From Rubellimicrobium roseum (GTDB lineage: Bacteria > Pseudomonadota > Alphaproteobacteria > Rhodobacterales > Rhodobacteraceae), in NCBI RefSeq assembly GCF_006152145.1, contig NZ_VDFV01000004.1, positions 1 through 64,000 on the forward strand: a stretch of DNA of 64,000 nt, in the 5' to 3' direction. Both the position numbers and the translations under genes were made by a program. Within the stretch, counting starts at the first letter, position 1, and the number at the start of each line of letters is the position of its first letter. Shown here piece after piece: positions 18,675 to 28,617 of this stretch. Under the pieces are notes generated by a model, which saw nothing but the letters and a program-made list of their open reading frames with translations, was not told the DNA's origin and did not search any database.

Positions 18675-19033
18675 CGTCCGCGCGGCTTCTGTGGTGCGCG
18701 ACGGGCTATGTCGCGCTTGGGCTCGGGATCGTGGGCATCCTGCTGCCCGTCCTGCCGACGACGCCCTTCGTCATCCTGGCGGCCTTCGCGTTCAGCCGCG
18801 GCTCGCCCCGGATGCGGGCCCGGCTGGAGGAGCACCGTCATTTCGGCCCGGCGATCCGGGACTGGGAGGCGCGGGGCGCGATCCGGCCCCGGCACAAGGC
18901 CGCCGCCTGCATGGCCATGGCCGTCTCTCTGCTGGGGGCCGTGCTGCTGGCGCTGCCCCCCGCCGTGCTGGCGATGCAGGCGCTGGCTCTGGCAGGCGCC
19001 GGAGCCTTCGTGCTGACGCGCCCCTCCGCCTGA
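18671..19033 (+). CDS. YbaN/DUF454 family inner-membrane protein, 120 aa
   Basis: Matches the DUF454 family of small inner-membrane proteins of unknown function. The family pattern GLGIVGILLPVLPTTPFVILAAF forms the first hairpin of helices, a basic loop with HRHFGPAIRDWEARGAI follows, then two more helices. It overlaps the preceding 86-residue gene by four bases (ATGA), so it belongs to the small plus-strand group opposite nor. Any role in NO metabolism is inferred only from position. Confidence 0.8.
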   Translation: MTSARLLWCATGYVALGLGIVGILLPVLPTTPFVILAAFAFSRGSPRMRARLEEHRHFGPAIRDWEARGAIRPRHKAAACMAMAVSLLGAVLLALPPAVLAMQALALAGAGAFVLTRPSA

Positions 19034-19098
19034 GCAGGCCCGTTCGGGCGCTCGGCGCAGGCGACCATCCCCGACCGGTCGTCCTTAGGCCGCGCCTT

Positions 19099-19794
19099 TC
19101 ACCCCACCACGCCCGAGAGCAGCATGAGCCGGTGCGGCTGCGTCACCACGATGTGCTTGCGGCGGCTTTCGACGATGCCCTCCTTCTCCCAGGCCGACAG
19201 GAGCCGGCTCACGGTGTGGAGCGTGGTGCCGGTCATCTCGGCGATGTTGGCGCGGGTCACGGGAAAGGCGATCTCGATGCCGCCCTCGACCTTGCGGCCG
19301 GTCTGGTTGACCATGCGCAGCACGCAGGCGGCCACGCGCTGCTCGACGGCCTTGGTGGCCAGCTCGGCCACGTGATCGTGCAGATCCTGGAACCGCTGGC
19401 CCATCGCCCCCAGCGTGTGGGCGGCGAAGCCTTCGTAGCGGTCGATGAAGACGGACCAGAGCCGCACGGGCCAGGCGAGCGTCAGCGACTCGCTGGCCGC
19501 CAGCGCGGTCGCCGGATAGGTCGTGCGCCCCATCGCGGGCGCGATGCCGATGAGCTGGCCCGGAGGCAGGTGGCGCAGGATCACCTGCTCGCCCGTGGGG
19601 GTCGTGCGCAGGACCCGCACGAAGCCGTCGAGCAGGAGGAAGAAGCGGTCGGCCTCCTCGCCCTCGCGGAAGATCTCGGCGCCCTCGTCGTGGCGCCGGG
19701 GGGCGGACTGGTCGAGGATCTCGCGGATCTGGGCGCGGTCGAGCTTCCGGAACGGGGCCAGCCCCGCGATCAGGCTTTCATCGAGCCGCGCCAT
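19099..19794 (-). CDS. nnrR: Crp/Fnr family regulator, NnrR/Dnr-like
   Basis: A 231-residue Crp/Fnr protein: cyclic-nucleotide-binding-type sensor domain (RRHDEGAEIFREGEEADRFF, about 30-110), a long dimerisation helix, and a winged helix-turn-helix with TRANIAEMTGTTLHTVSRLL at about 178-198. The amino-terminal cysteines of the Fnr oxygen sensor are absent, which fits the NO-responsive NnrR/DNR branch. It sits between the nor, paz and nir genes, all of which have TTG-N8-CAA boxes, and so is the likely activator. It is divergent from pseudoazurin across 99 bases containing one such box. Confidence 0.88.
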   Translation of the reverse strand: MARLDESLIAGLAPFRKLDRAQIREILDQSAPRRHDEGAEIFREGEEADRFFLLLDGFVRVLRTTPTGEQVILRHLPPGQLIGIAPAMGRTTYPATALAASESLTLAWPVRLWSVFIDRYEGFAAHTLGAMGQRFQDLHDHVAELATKAVEQRVAACVLRMVNQTGRKVEGGIEIAFPVTRANIAEMTGTTLHTVSRLLSAWEKEGIVESRRKHIVVTQPHRLMLLSGVVG

Positions 19795-19809
19795 CTTCCG
19801 CCTCCGAGT

Positions 19810-19823
19810 TTGCGCAAAATCAA
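19810..19823. promoter_or_regulatory. Crp/Fnr-type box upstream of pseudoazurin
   Basis: TTGCGCAAAATCAA fits TTG-N8-CAA with one half of the NnrR form (TTGCG) and one of the Fnr form (ATCAA). A TAGACT -10 candidate at 19841-19846 puts the box near -36 to -42 for the plus-strand pseudoazurin gene. The site is only about 22 bases from the nnrR start, where it could repress nnrR. Confidence 0.6.
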
Positions 19824-19893
19824 AATGCGAGCCATCGCCTTAGACTAGGACGGTCAGCGAAACAAACCGGATCGCCAACGAAAGGAACATCCG

Positions 19894-20337
19894 ATGTTCG
19901 CCAAGACCCTCACGCTGACCGCTGCCTTCGCCCTCTTGGCCGGGGCCGCCTTCGCCACCGAGACCACCCACACCGTGCAGATGCTCAACAAGGGCGAGGC
20001 GGGCGCGATGGTCTTCGAACCGGCCTACATCGCCGCGCAGCCGGGCGACACCATCACCTTCGTGCCCACGGATGGCGGGCACAACGCCGCCACCCTGAAG
20101 GACCTGATCCCCGAAGGGGCCGAGGCCTTCAAGGGCGACATGGGCCAGGAGATCTCGATCACCGTGACCAAGGAAGGCCTGTACGGCGTCGAATGCACGC
20201 CGCACGCCGGCATGGGCATGGTCGCACTGATCCAGGTCGGCGAGGCCACCAATCTGGAGGCGGCGACCGCCGTGGGCGAAAGCCTGCGCGGCAAGGCCAA
20301 GGACCGCTTCCAGGAGGCTTTGGCCCAGGTGCAGTGA
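19894..20337 (+). CDS. paz: Pseudoazurin, type 1 copper electron carrier
   Basis: A periplasmic blue copper protein that donates electrons to copper nitrite reductase and other denitrification enzymes. 147 residues: signal peptide about 1-21 (ALLAGAAFA), then a cupredoxin domain. The copper ligands are His63 (GGHNA), Cys101, His104 and Met109 (VECTPHAGMGM), with the spacing of mature His40, Cys78, His81 and Met86. GAAAGGAAC precedes the ATG. It has a Crp/Fnr-type box upstream and a strong terminator downstream before nnrS. Confidence 0.95.
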   Translation: MFAKTLTLTAAFALLAGAAFATETTHTVQMLNKGEAGAMVFEPAYIAAQPGDTITFVPTDGGHNAATLKDLIPEGAEAFKGDMGQEISITVTKEGLYGVECTPHAGMGMVALIQVGEATNLEAATAVGESLRGKAKDRFQEALAQVQ

Positions 20338-20358
20338 CCCCCCGACGGGCCAGTCGGG

Positions 20359-20396
20359 AGGGGCGGCGGGCCGGCGCCTGCCGCCCCTTTCCTTTT
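20359..20396 (+). terminator. Rho-independent terminator after pseudoazurin
   Basis: A perfect 9-base stem, AGGGGCGGC with GCCGCCCCT (20359-20367 and 20380-20388), is followed by TTCCTTTT. nnrS begins 22 bases later without a visible regulator box of its own, so nnrS may be expressed by read-through. Confidence 0.8.
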
Positions 20397-20417
20397 CGCC
20401 ATCTTGGAGTGACTCCG

Positions 20418-21602
20418 ATGTCGGGTCGTCCCCCCTATGAGGGTCCCGCGCTTCTCAGCTACGGCTTCCGGCCGTTCTTCCTTCTGTCCGCCCTCTTCGC
20501 CGTCGCCGTGATGCCCGCCTGGATGCTGGTCCGCGACGGCACGCTCGCGCTGGGCGGGCCTTTCAATCCGGTGGACTGGCACATCCACGAGATGATCTGG
20601 GGCTACACCGGCGCGGTGGTCGCCGGTTTCCTGTTCACCGCCGTGCCGAACTGGACCGGCCGGATGCCCACCCGTGGCTGGCCGCTCGCGGCACTGGCGG
20701 GGCTGTGGGTCGGGGGCCGCCTTGCGGTCGCGGGGCTCCTGCCGTTGCCGCCCCTGGGCGTCAGGGCAGTGGACGGCGCGTTCCTGCTGGCCGTGGGCGC
20801 CATGATCCTGCGCGAGATCGTTGCGGGACGGAACTGGCGCAACATGATGGTGCTGGGGCCGGTCCTGATCCTGTGGGCCTCCAACCTCCTGTTCCATTGG
20901 GAGACGATGCGGGACGGAGCCGCCGATGCCGGGCGGCGGCTCGGCTTCGCGGTGATCGTGTTCCTCATCATGCTGATCGGCGGGCGCATCATCCCGAGCT
21001 TCACCCGCAACTGGCTGGCCAAGCGGGGCGAGGCGCGGCTGCCCGTTCCGTTCAACCGGTTCGACGGCGCGTCGCTGGCGTTGGGGGCCGCGTCGCTCCT
21101 GGGCTGGTCGGCACTGCCGGGGCGCGCCACAGGAGGGATGCTGGTCGCGGCGGGGCTGCTGCACGTGATGCGGCTGTCGCGCTGGCAGGGCTGGGCGACC
21201 TGGCGCTCGCCGCTTCTGCTGATGCTGCACGTGGCCTACGGATTCGTGCCGCTGGGGCTGGTGGCGACGGGGCTGGCCGGATGGGATCTGCTGCCGCTGG
21301 CGGCGGGGCTGCACCTGCTGGGGGTGGGCGCGATCGGGGGCATGACTCTTGCGGTCATGATGCGGGCGACCATGGGCCACACCGGGCGCGATCTGGTGGC
21401 CGGGCCCTGGCTCGCAGGGGCCTTTGCCACGATGGTTGTCGCGGCCGTGCTGCGGGCCGGGCTGCCCGAGGCCACGCTGGCCGGGGTTTCAGGGCTGACG
21501 CTGGCGGCGGCGCTCTGGACGGTGGGCTTCGGGATCTTCGTGCTGAAGGCCGGCCCCTGGCTGGTGCAGCCGCAGGCGGCCCGGCGCGCGCCCAACTCCT
21601 GA
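20418..21602 (+). CDS. nnrS: NnrS family haem-copper membrane protein
   Basis: A 394-residue inner-membrane protein with about 12 helices, belonging to the NnrS family of haem- and copper-containing proteins found in NnrR regulons and linked to protection from NO stress. Family landmarks are YGFRPFFLL near the start, NPVDWHIHEMIWGYTGAVVAG with the conserved histidines, RIIPSFTRNWL, and GGMTLAVMMRATMGHTGR. The ATG at 20418 gives the standard amino terminus. It converges on nirV, with a bidirectional hairpin between them. Confidence 0.93.
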   Translation: MSGRPPYEGPALLSYGFRPFFLLSALFAVAVMPAWMLVRDGTLALGGPFNPVDWHIHEMIWGYTGAVVAGFLFTAVPNWTGRMPTRGWPLAALAGLWVGGRLAVAGLLPLPPLGVRAVDGAFLLAVGAMILREIVAGRNWRNMMVLGPVLILWASNLLFHWETMRDGAADAGRRLGFAVIVFLIMLIGGRIIPSFTRNWLAKRGEARLPVPFNRFDGASLALGAASLLGWSALPGRATGGMLVAAGLLHVMRLSRWQGWATWRSPLLLMLHVAYGFVPLGLVATGLAGWDLLPLAAGLHLLGVGAIGGMTLAVMMRATMGHTGRDLVAGPWLAGAFATMVVAAVLRAGLPEATLAGVSGLTLAAALWTVGFGIFVLKAGPWLVQPQAARRAPNS

Positions 21603-21612
21603 GACGGCAAGA

Positions 21613-21641
21613 CCCCGGCAGGCCGACCGAGCCTGCCGGGG
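21613..21641. terminator. Convergent terminator hairpin between nnrS and nirV
   Basis: A perfect 11-base stem, CCCCGGCAGGC with GCCTGCCGGGG, and a 7-base loop, placed between two convergent stop codons. No long T run follows on either strand. Confidence 0.7.
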
Positions 21642-21658
21642 CCTTGGCTCGCGCGAGG

Positions 21659-22432
21659 TCAGTCCTCGCGGACAAGCCGGAATCCCAGGTATTCGGGCGG
21701 AACGCCCGAGGCGCAGCCGCCCGCCCGCGCGTCGCGCACGAAGTCGATCACCACGGCGCGGTGCGGCCCCTCGACGATGCGCGCGCCGCAGAACTCGTCC
21801 CGCCCCGACGGCTGGCCATCGGGGCCGATCGTGCCCGTCACCACGCAGTCCTCCGTCCATTCCCAAACGTTGCCGGCGAGGTCCGCCACGCCCTTCGTGT
21901 TCTCGCCCCAGCCGCCTCGTGGCCGCAGCACGGGGTCGATCCCGGCCTCGGACTCGCGCGCGTAGCGGGTCAGCCAGCGGTCGGTGAGAGCCTTTGTGCC
22001 CAGCGCGTCGTCGGTGAAGCGCTCGGCTGCGGCGCGCTGCCATTCGGCATCCGTGGGAAGGCGCCAAGTCGCGCCGGTCTCCTCGGACAGCCAGGCGGCA
22101 TAGGCCGTGGCGTCGTGCCAGCTCACGCCGGTCTGGGGCTCGTCCGGGACGCCCGGCTCGGCGGGGAGGCAGGCGCCGTCGGCCACGCAGGCGGCGTAGT
22201 CTCCCCGGCTCACCTGATGGCGCATGATGGCGAGCGGCGTTGCGGCCGACAGGCGCTGGAGCGGCGGATCGACCGGCCGCCCGTCCTGCCGCCAGGTGCC
22301 GGCAGGGCGGTAGCTCCAGCCTCCGGCGGGCACGGTGACCAGCTCGGGGCCGCCGTACCGCTGCGGCGGCTGGGTCGTGGGCAGCATGGCGCCCAGGGAG
22401 ATCAGGACCAGGGTGGCAACCGATATCTTCAT
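21659..22432 (-). CDS. nirV: NirV-like formylglycine-generating-enzyme (SUMF1) family protein
   Basis: A 257-residue exported protein (amino-terminal hydrophobic segment VATLVLISLGAM) with the FGE-sulfatase/SUMF1 fold: MRHQVSRGDYAACV, SWHDATAYAAWLS, RLPTDAEWQRAAAE, DLAGNVWEWTEDC and YLGFRLVRE. In denitrifiers nirV commonly follows nirK; its function in nitrite reduction is unproven. The ATG at 22432 has GGAGGA directly upstream. It lies 90 bases after nirK, separated by a stem-loop, and is probably cotranscribed with it. Confidence 0.9.
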   Translation of the reverse strand: MKISVATLVLISLGAMLPTTQPPQRYGGPELVTVPAGGWSYRPAGTWRQDGRPVDPPLQRLSAATPLAIMRHQVSRGDYAACVADGACLPAEPGVPDEPQTGVSWHDATAYAAWLSEETGATWRLPTDAEWQRAAAERFTDDALGTKALTDRWLTRYARESEAGIDPVLRPRGGWGENTKGVADLAGNVWEWTEDCVVTGTIGPDGQPSGRDEFCGARIVEGPHRAVVIDFVRDARAGGCASGVPPEYLGFRLVRED

Positions 22433-22451
22433 GGCTTCCTCCGAATGAAAG

Positions 22452-22477
22452 AGGGGGCGACCTTTCGGCCGCCCCCT
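22452..22477 (-). terminator. Stem-loop between nirK and nirV
   Basis: AGGGGGCG (22452-22459) pairs with CGCCCCCT (22470-22477), extended by an inner CC/GG pair around one mismatch. Only a weak T-rich tract follows on the minus strand, so it may attenuate nirV or stabilise the nirK message rather than fully terminate. Confidence 0.5.
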
Positions 22478-22522
22478 GTCCCGGCCGGCCGCCTCGCCCA
22501 ACGGCGCGGCGGGGCTGTCCCG

Positions 22523-23647
22523 TCAGGTTCCCGCGTAGGGCGAAGGCGCGAGCACCTGCTCCATCAGGTCGTTGTTCCACTCGCCCTCGACCTTGATGTG
22601 GGCCGTGGCGCCGAGGTTCGCGGCCTCGATCAGGTTGTGGTTCACGTAGGCGTAGAGGCCGGGCTGGAGGAACTTGTAGAGCGCCGCCCCCGACGAGCCG
22701 CCGCGGATGAACCAGGTCTCGAGATCCACGCGGGGCGTGTTGTGGAACTTGCCTTCCTCCCACACGAGGTCGCCGTGGCCGCCGATCAGGTGCGGGCGGG
22801 TGTCGCGGTTGGCCTGGTTGTGGACGAAGAGCACGCGCTCGCCCTGCTTGGCGGTCAGGGCGTTGTCGCCCGTGAGCGCCCCTACCCGGCCGTTGAAGAC
22901 GACGTGGGTGGGGATCAGCTTGTTCATCACCTCCAGCGTGTCGGGGTAGCTTTCGCCCGCGTCGGCGAAGCGCATGTAGGCCCCGTCCGCGTCCTTGGGG
23001 ATGTAGAAGTCGTTCTCGCCGATGTAGATCACGCGGTCATAGGCGACGGGGTTCCCGGCCACGTCCTTCAGGCCCTCGCGGGGCAGGACCATGATCGTGC
23101 CCGACATGCCCGAGACGACGTGCCAGGGGATCATCGGGCCGCCCGGCGCGCAGTGGTAGGTGAAGACGCCGGCGCGCGTCGCCTTGAAGCGCAGGACCGT
23201 CTGCTCGCCGGGGTTGATGAGCGTCAGGGCGCCGCCGCCCAGCGCGCCGGTGGCGGCGTGGAAGTCGATGTTGTGCTGCATCGTGTTCGTGGCGGGGTTG
23301 CGGAGCGTGAGCTCCACGTAGTCGTTCTCGTGCACCACCATCATCGGGCCGGGGATCGAGCCGTTGAAGGTCATCGCCTGCAGGTAGGCGTCGTCGGCGA
23401 CCTGGATCTCCTTCTCGATGATGTCCATCGTGAACTCGACGATCCGGGGACCGGTCGAGGCCACCTGCTCGTGGTCGTGGACGAGCGGCGGGATGGCCAG
23501 CTCGTGGCGGATGCGGGGGAGGCTCGACAGGTCGGCCGGCGCGGCGGCCGAGGTGTCCATGCTGCCCTCGGCGCGGGCGGCTTGGACCAGCACGGGGGCG
23601 GCGGCAAGTCCGGCTCCAACCATCAGGGCGGCTCTGCGGGACAGCAT
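22523..23647 (-). CDS. nirK: Copper-containing nitrite reductase NirK
   Basis: Reduces nitrite to NO in the periplasm. 374 residues with a Tat-type leader ([17 protein letters not shown]). Two cupredoxin domains carry all ligands: type 1 copper His125, Cys166, His176 and Met181; type 2 copper His130, His165 and His337; catalytic Asp128 and His291. The start at 23647 is preferred because GGAG lies seven bases before it; an ATG at 23659 also exists but has no good ribosome site. A TTG-N8-CAA box lies about 64 bases upstream. nirV follows. Confidence 0.96.
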   Translation of the reverse strand: MLSRRAALMVGAGLAAAPVLVQAARAEGSMDTSAAAPADLSSLPRIRHELAIPPLVHDHEQVASTGPRIVEFTMDIIEKEIQVADDAYLQAMTFNGSIPGPMMVVHENDYVELTLRNPATNTMQHNIDFHAATGALGGGALTLINPGEQTVLRFKATRAGVFTYHCAPGGPMIPWHVVSGMSGTIMVLPREGLKDVAGNPVAYDRVIYIGENDFYIPKDADGAYMRFADAGESYPDTLEVMNKLIPTHVVFNGRVGALTGDNALTAKQGERVLFVHNQANRDTRPHLIGGHGDLVWEEGKFHNTPRVDLETWFIRGGSSGAALYKFLQPGLYAYVNHNLIEAANLGATAHIKVEGEWNNDLMEQVLAPSPYAGT

Positions 23648-23704
23648 CTTGATCTCCATTGGCTGCGTGTGAGGAGACCATGCGCCTTGGCGTGCGGGGC
23701 GACG

Positions 23705-23718
23705 TTGTGCTGGAACAA
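23705..23718 (-). promoter_or_regulatory. Crp/Fnr-type box upstream of nirK
   Basis: TTGTGCTGGAACAA fits TTG-N8-CAA, centred about 64 bases before the nirK start, which suits activation from near -41. No convincing -10 hexamer was seen. The remaining 130 bases up to the kinase stop at 23850 show nothing further. Confidence 0.6.
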
Positions 23719-23849
23719 GGTTCCCTTTGACAACCTGTCGCATCCCCGGCCGCGGTCGCGGGGGGACTTCGGCCGAGGGCCGAAAACGAATGTTCCGCGC
23801 CGGTGCGCAGGGCGGAATGCAGGTCGTCCGGGACGATGGGGACGCTGGG

Positions 23850-24770
23850 TCAGGACCGGGGAATGATGGCGCCGCGCACGCCGATGACGCGGCCGGCAAG
23901 CGCGTGGGCGGCCTGCGCCGCCTCCTCCACGCCCTGCCCCATCAGCCGCGCCGCGAGGTAGCCCGCGTTGAAGCTGTCCCCGGCGGCCGTGGTGTCCACG
24001 ACCCGTTCAGCGGGCGGATAGGCGCCGCGAGGAAGCGCCTGCCCCCCGGTCCACAGATGCGGGCCCGCCGCGCCGTCCTTGAGCGCGATCTCCGTCACGC
24101 CCTTACGGGCGAGCCGGTCGAAGAGGTCGGGCACGTCCTCGCCTGGATGGAGCCGCGCCTCGTCGTCGCGCGAGGGCAGCGCGATGGTCGTGGCGTCCCA
24201 CATCTGGGAGAAGGTCGCGCGGGCGGCCTCCTCGCTTTCCCACAGACGGGGACGGTAGTTGGTGTCGAAGGTTACGGTCTTGCCGGAGGCCTTGAGCCAG
24301 TTGCACTGGCCGATGAGCTTCATGCGGTGCTCGGGCGGCAGGATCGCCAATGTGATGCCGGACAGGAACACGAGATCGAAGTCGCCCAGGGTCTCCGGGT
24401 CGATCCCGCCGGGCGCCAGCATGGCGCGGGCCGCCGCCTCGCTGCGCCAGTAGGAGAAGGTGCGCTCGCCCCGCTCGTCCACGGCGATGGAGTAGATGCC
24501 GGGAAGCCGCCCGGGGAGGCGGGCGATGGCGGAGGTGTCGATGCCTTCCTCCTCCATGAAGCCCGCCATGCGGTCCGAGAAGGCGTCGTCGCCCAGCGCC
24601 GTCAGGTAGGAAACGCGCCCCCGGTCGCCCAAGGCCCGCGCCATGTAGATGGCGGTGTTGAGCGTGTCCCCCGCCACGCCGACGTCGAGCGTGCCCGCGC
24701 GGGGGTCGAGGCCCGACAGCTCGATCATCGCCTCTCCGAGGCAGGCGATGCGGATGGGGGTCTGGGTCAT
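23850..24770 (-). CDS. PfkB family sugar kinase, 2-keto-3-deoxygluconate kinase-like
   Basis: A 306-residue ribokinase/PfkB-fold kinase. The amino terminus [13 protein letters not shown] and the middle block [12 protein letters not shown] are typical of KDG kinases, which phosphorylate 2-keto-3-deoxygluconate for the Entner-Doudoroff route. The catalytic signature reads [17 protein letters not shown], with the base Asp in AAGD. It is the last gene of the minus-strand operon led by the MurQ-like gene, 68 bases after the ABC ATPase with a hairpin between. A KDG step suggests the imported sugar is oxidised to an aldonate or uronate and then dehydrated; no dehydratase is in the operon. Confidence 0.82.
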   Translation of the reverse strand: MTQTPIRIACLGEAMIELSGLDPRAGTLDVGVAGDTLNTAIYMARALGDRGRVSYLTALGDDAFSDRMAGFMEEEGIDTSAIARLPGRLPGIYSIAVDERGERTFSYWRSEAAARAMLAPGGIDPETLGDFDLVFLSGITLAILPPEHRMKLIGQCNWLKASGKTVTFDTNYRPRLWESEEAARATFSQMWDATTIALPSRDDEARLHPGEDVPDLFDRLARKGVTEIALKDGAAGPHLWTGGQALPRGAYPPAERVVDTTAAGDSFNAGYLAARLMGQGVEEAAQAAHALAGRVIGVRGAIIPRS

Positions 24771-24803
24771 GGTGGGCCTCCGGGCTGGTCGGGGGCGTGG
24801 ATA

Positions 24804-24824
24804 GCCGCGCGCGGGCCGCGCGGC
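24804..24824 (-). other. GC hairpin between the ABC ATPase and the kinase gene
   Basis: GCCGCGC at 24804-24810 pairs with GCGCGGC at 24818-24824 around a 7-base loop. No T run follows. It may dampen or process the transcript before the kinase gene. Confidence 0.35.
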
Positions 24825-24838
24825 CAGAGGGCCCGGGC

Positions 24839-25836
<998 letters not shown>

Positions 25837-25837
<1 letters not shown>

Positions 25838-26862
25838 CAGAGCTTCACCGGCTGGCCGGTCCGCACGCTCTCGTCCGCCGCGAGACAGACGGCGAGCGAG
25901 CGCACGGCGTCCTGAAGGTGACGCGAGAGGTCCAGGTCCTCCAGGATCGCGCGGGCCATGAAGGCCTGCTCGCGGTCGCAGAGATCCTGGTGGCCGGGCT
26001 CGTCGGCCATGCTCAGGTCCTGATCCGGATGGCCCACGCGGTGGAGACGGATCTGCGAGGTCCGGGTGTGGGTGTCGATGTCGTCCGAGCGCGCGTCCTC
26101 GGGCATCCGGATCGAGACGGCCCCCTTGGGCGAGATCACGTCCTTCACGAAGAAGGCGGTGTCCGACATCATCGGGCCCCAGCCGGCCTCGTACCAGCCG
26201 CAGGAGCCGTCCTCGAACAGCACTTGGAAATGGCCGTAATTGTACATCTCGGGGCCCACCTCCTCGGACAGGCGCAGGCCCATGCCGCGCACCTCGGTCG
26301 GCTTGGCGTCGGTGATTTGGCACATGACGTCGACGTAGTGGACGCCGCAGTCCACGATGGGCGAGGTCGTGTCCATCAGGCGCTTGTGCACCTCCCAGGT
26401 CGGCCCGCTGCTCTGCTGGTTGAGATTGAGGCGGAAGACGTAGGGCCCCCCCATGGCGCGGGCCTCCTCGATCAGGCGCATCCAGCTTGGGTGGTGACGG
26501 AGGATATAGCCGACGACGACCTTGCGCCCGGTCCGCCGCGCCGTCTCGACGACGCGGCGGGCGTCGGCCACGGTGGTGGCGAGCGGCTTTTCGACGAAGA
26601 CATGGGCCCCGGCCTCCATCGCGGCCACGGCATAGTCGGCGTGGCTGTCGGAATAGGTGGCGATGCAGACGAGGTCGGGCTTCAGCCGCTCCAGCGCCTC
26701 GGCGAAGTCCATGCTGATGGTCAGGCCCGCGAGTTCGGGCGGCAGGTCGACAGGCGAGCGGCTCACGAGGCCCACCACCTCGAAGTCGGGGTTCGTGGCA
26801 TAGGCGAGCGCGTGGCTGCGCCCCATGTTGCCCAGGCCCACGACGAGGACGCGGATGGTCAT
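25837..26862 (-). CDS. Gfo/Idh/MocA family NAD(P)-dependent oxidoreductase
   Basis: A 341-residue sugar or polyol dehydrogenase. The Rossmann motif VVGLGNMG covers residues 7-14, the family EKP motif is at 91-93 (VEKPLATT), and the catalytic D-x-G-x-H is at 171-175 (DCGVHYVDVM). Such enzymes oxidise glucose-, inositol- or amino-sugar-like substrates at ring carbons. It lies inside an ABC transporter operon, coupled by ATGA to the permease before it and TGATG to the ATPase after it, so it very likely acts on the imported sugar. The exact substrate is unknown. Confidence 0.88.
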
Positions 26863-27695
26863 TTCACGGCTCCGGCGGTGATCCCGCGGATGAGCTGCCG
26901 CGAGAAGATGAGGTAAAGGACGAGGACCGGCAGGATGGCAAGCGACAGAGCCGCCAGGACCGCGTTCCAGTTGGTGACGAACTGCCCGATGAAGACCTGG
27001 GAACCCAGGGTGATCGTCTTCGTCTCCTCCGAAGGGGCAAGGATCAGCGGGAACCAGAGGTCGTTCCAGATCGGGATCATGGTGAACACGGCCACGGTCG
27101 CCATCGCCGGGCGGACGAGCGGCAGGACGAGCCGGAAGAAGATCGCGTATTCGGACAGGCCGTCCATCCGGCCCGCGTTCTTGAGGTCGTCCGAGACGTT
27201 CCGCATGAACTCGGACAGGATGAAGACGGCGAGCGGCAGACCCTGCGCCGTGTAGACGAGGATCAGCGCCGTCAGGGTGTTCACGAGGCCTGCCGACACC
27301 ATCATCTGGAGGATCGCCACGGTGCCGAGCCGGATCGGGATCATGATGCCCAAGGCGAGATAGAGGCCCATCAGCGTGTTGCCGCGGAAGCGGTACTCGG
27401 ACAGCGCGAAGGCGGCCATGGCGCCGAACAGCAGGACCAGCGCCAGCGACACGACCGTGACGATCAGCGAGTTCAGGAAGTAGCCGAAGAAATCGCCGTT
27501 CTCGAGCACGGTGGTGTAGCCCACGAGGTCCCAGGTCTCGGGCGTGGGCAGCGCGAGGGGGGCACCGAAGATGGCGCGGCGGGACTTCACGCTGTTGATG
27601 AGGATGATCCAGACCGGGAACAGCGCGATCAGCGTGTAGGTCAGCAGGATCGCGTGCGCCGCGATGCTGCGGCCGGGACGGGAGCGGGCGGCCAT
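26859..27695 (-). CDS. CUT1 sugar ABC transporter permease (MalG type)
   Basis: 278 residues with six predicted helices. The EAA loop is KNAGRMDGLSEYAIFFRLVLP, and the family tail is LIRGITAGAVK. The start at 27695 shares its first base with the last base of the upstream permease stop (TGATG). Its stop overlaps the Gfo/Idh start. Confidence 0.92.
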   Translation of the reverse strand: MAARSRPGRSIAAHAILLTYTLIALFPVWIILINSVKSRRAIFGAPLALPTPETWDLVGYTTVLENGDFFGYFLNSLIVTVVSLALVLLFGAMAAFALSEYRFRGNTLMGLYLALGIMIPIRLGTVAILQMMVSAGLVNTLTALILVYTAQGLPLAVFILSEFMRNVSDDLKNAGRMDGLSEYAIFFRLVLPLVRPAMATVAVFTMIPIWNDLWFPLILAPSEETKTITLGSQVFIGQFVTNWNAVLAALSLAILPVLVLYLIFSRQLIRGITAGAVK

Positions 27696-28597
27696 CAGAA
27701 CTGGTAGCGGCGGAGCCGCGTCTGGATGCCGAAAAGGTAGAGGCAGACCCCCACGAGGATGATGAGGAACATCGCCGTCGCGATGGCCGCGCCCATGTGC
27801 GGGTCGCCGAGCTGGAGCTGGAAGCCGAAGAAGGTCCGGTACAGGAAGGTGCCGAGGATGTCGGTGGCGAAGTCGGGGCCGGCCAGAGCCCCCTGGCTCA
27901 CGTAGATCAGGTCGAAGGCGTTGAAGTTGCCCACGAAGGTCAGGATCGAGATGATGCCGATCGCTGGCAGGATCAGCGGAAGCTGCACCTTCCAGAAGCG
28001 GGACCAGCCGGTGATGCCGTCCATCTCGGCCGCCTCCAGCACTTCGTCGGGGATCGACAGGAGCGCGGCGTAGATCAGCATCATGGGAATCCCCACAAAC
28101 TGCCAGACGGAGATCAGGGCGAGCGTGGTGAGGGCCGAGCCCTCCTGCCCCAGCCACGGCGCGAAGAGGCCCCGAAGGCCCACGGCGTCCAGCATCGAGG
28201 GCGCAATACCCCAGAGCGGCGACAGGATCAGCTTCCACACGAAGCCCACGATCACGAAGCTCAGGATCGTGGGGACGAAGATCGCGGTGCGGTAGACGGC
28301 GGCAAGGCGCAGGCGGGGGCTGGACAGCAGCGCCGCCAGAAGGATGCCGATGGGATTCTGCACCAGCATGTGGATGACGAAGAACCAGACGTTGTTGCCC
28401 AAAGCGTTCCAGAATGCGTCCGACCAGAGCGGGTCGCCCAGGAGCGTGCGGAAGTTCCGGAGGCCACGGAACCCCTCCTCGCCGTAGAGCGCGAGGTTCA
28501 GGGTCCCGAACAGCGGGATGATCATGATGGCGGTGTAGACCAGCACCGCCGGGGCCAGGAACACCGCGATGTGCCAGCGTATGGGCCGCTTCGTCAT
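27695..28597 (-). CDS. CUT1 sugar ABC transporter permease (MalF type)
   Basis: 300 residues with six predicted helices. The EAA loop is LEAAEMDGITGWSRFWKVQL, followed by a periplasmic segment FDLIYVSQGALAGPDFAT in place of the usual GGP motif. It partners the MalG-type protein downstream. The 49-base gap from the binding-protein gene holds a 9-base-pair hairpin. Confidence 0.92.
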   Translation of the reverse strand: MTKRPIRWHIAVFLAPAVLVYTAIMIIPLFGTLNLALYGEEGFRGLRNFRTLLGDPLWSDAFWNALGNNVWFFVIHMLVQNPIGILLAALLSSPRLRLAAVYRTAIFVPTILSFVIVGFVWKLILSPLWGIAPSMLDAVGLRGLFAPWLGQEGSALTTLALISVWQFVGIPMMLIYAALLSIPDEVLEAAEMDGITGWSRFWKVQLPLILPAIGIISILTFVGNFNAFDLIYVSQGALAGPDFATDILGTFLYRTFFGFQLQLGDPHMGAAIATAMFLIILVGVCLYLFGIQTRLRRYQF

Positions 28598-28617
28598 TCC
28601 ATCCCCTCGTGGCGGAG

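Noticed and set aside
20705-23866. Open frame of about 1050 codons on the plus strand across nnrS, nirV and nirK
   Set aside because: It runs out of frame through nnrS and antisense through nirV and nirK, all well-supported genes. The translation is a low-complexity Arg/Gly/Ala mix, as expected from GC-rich third positions.
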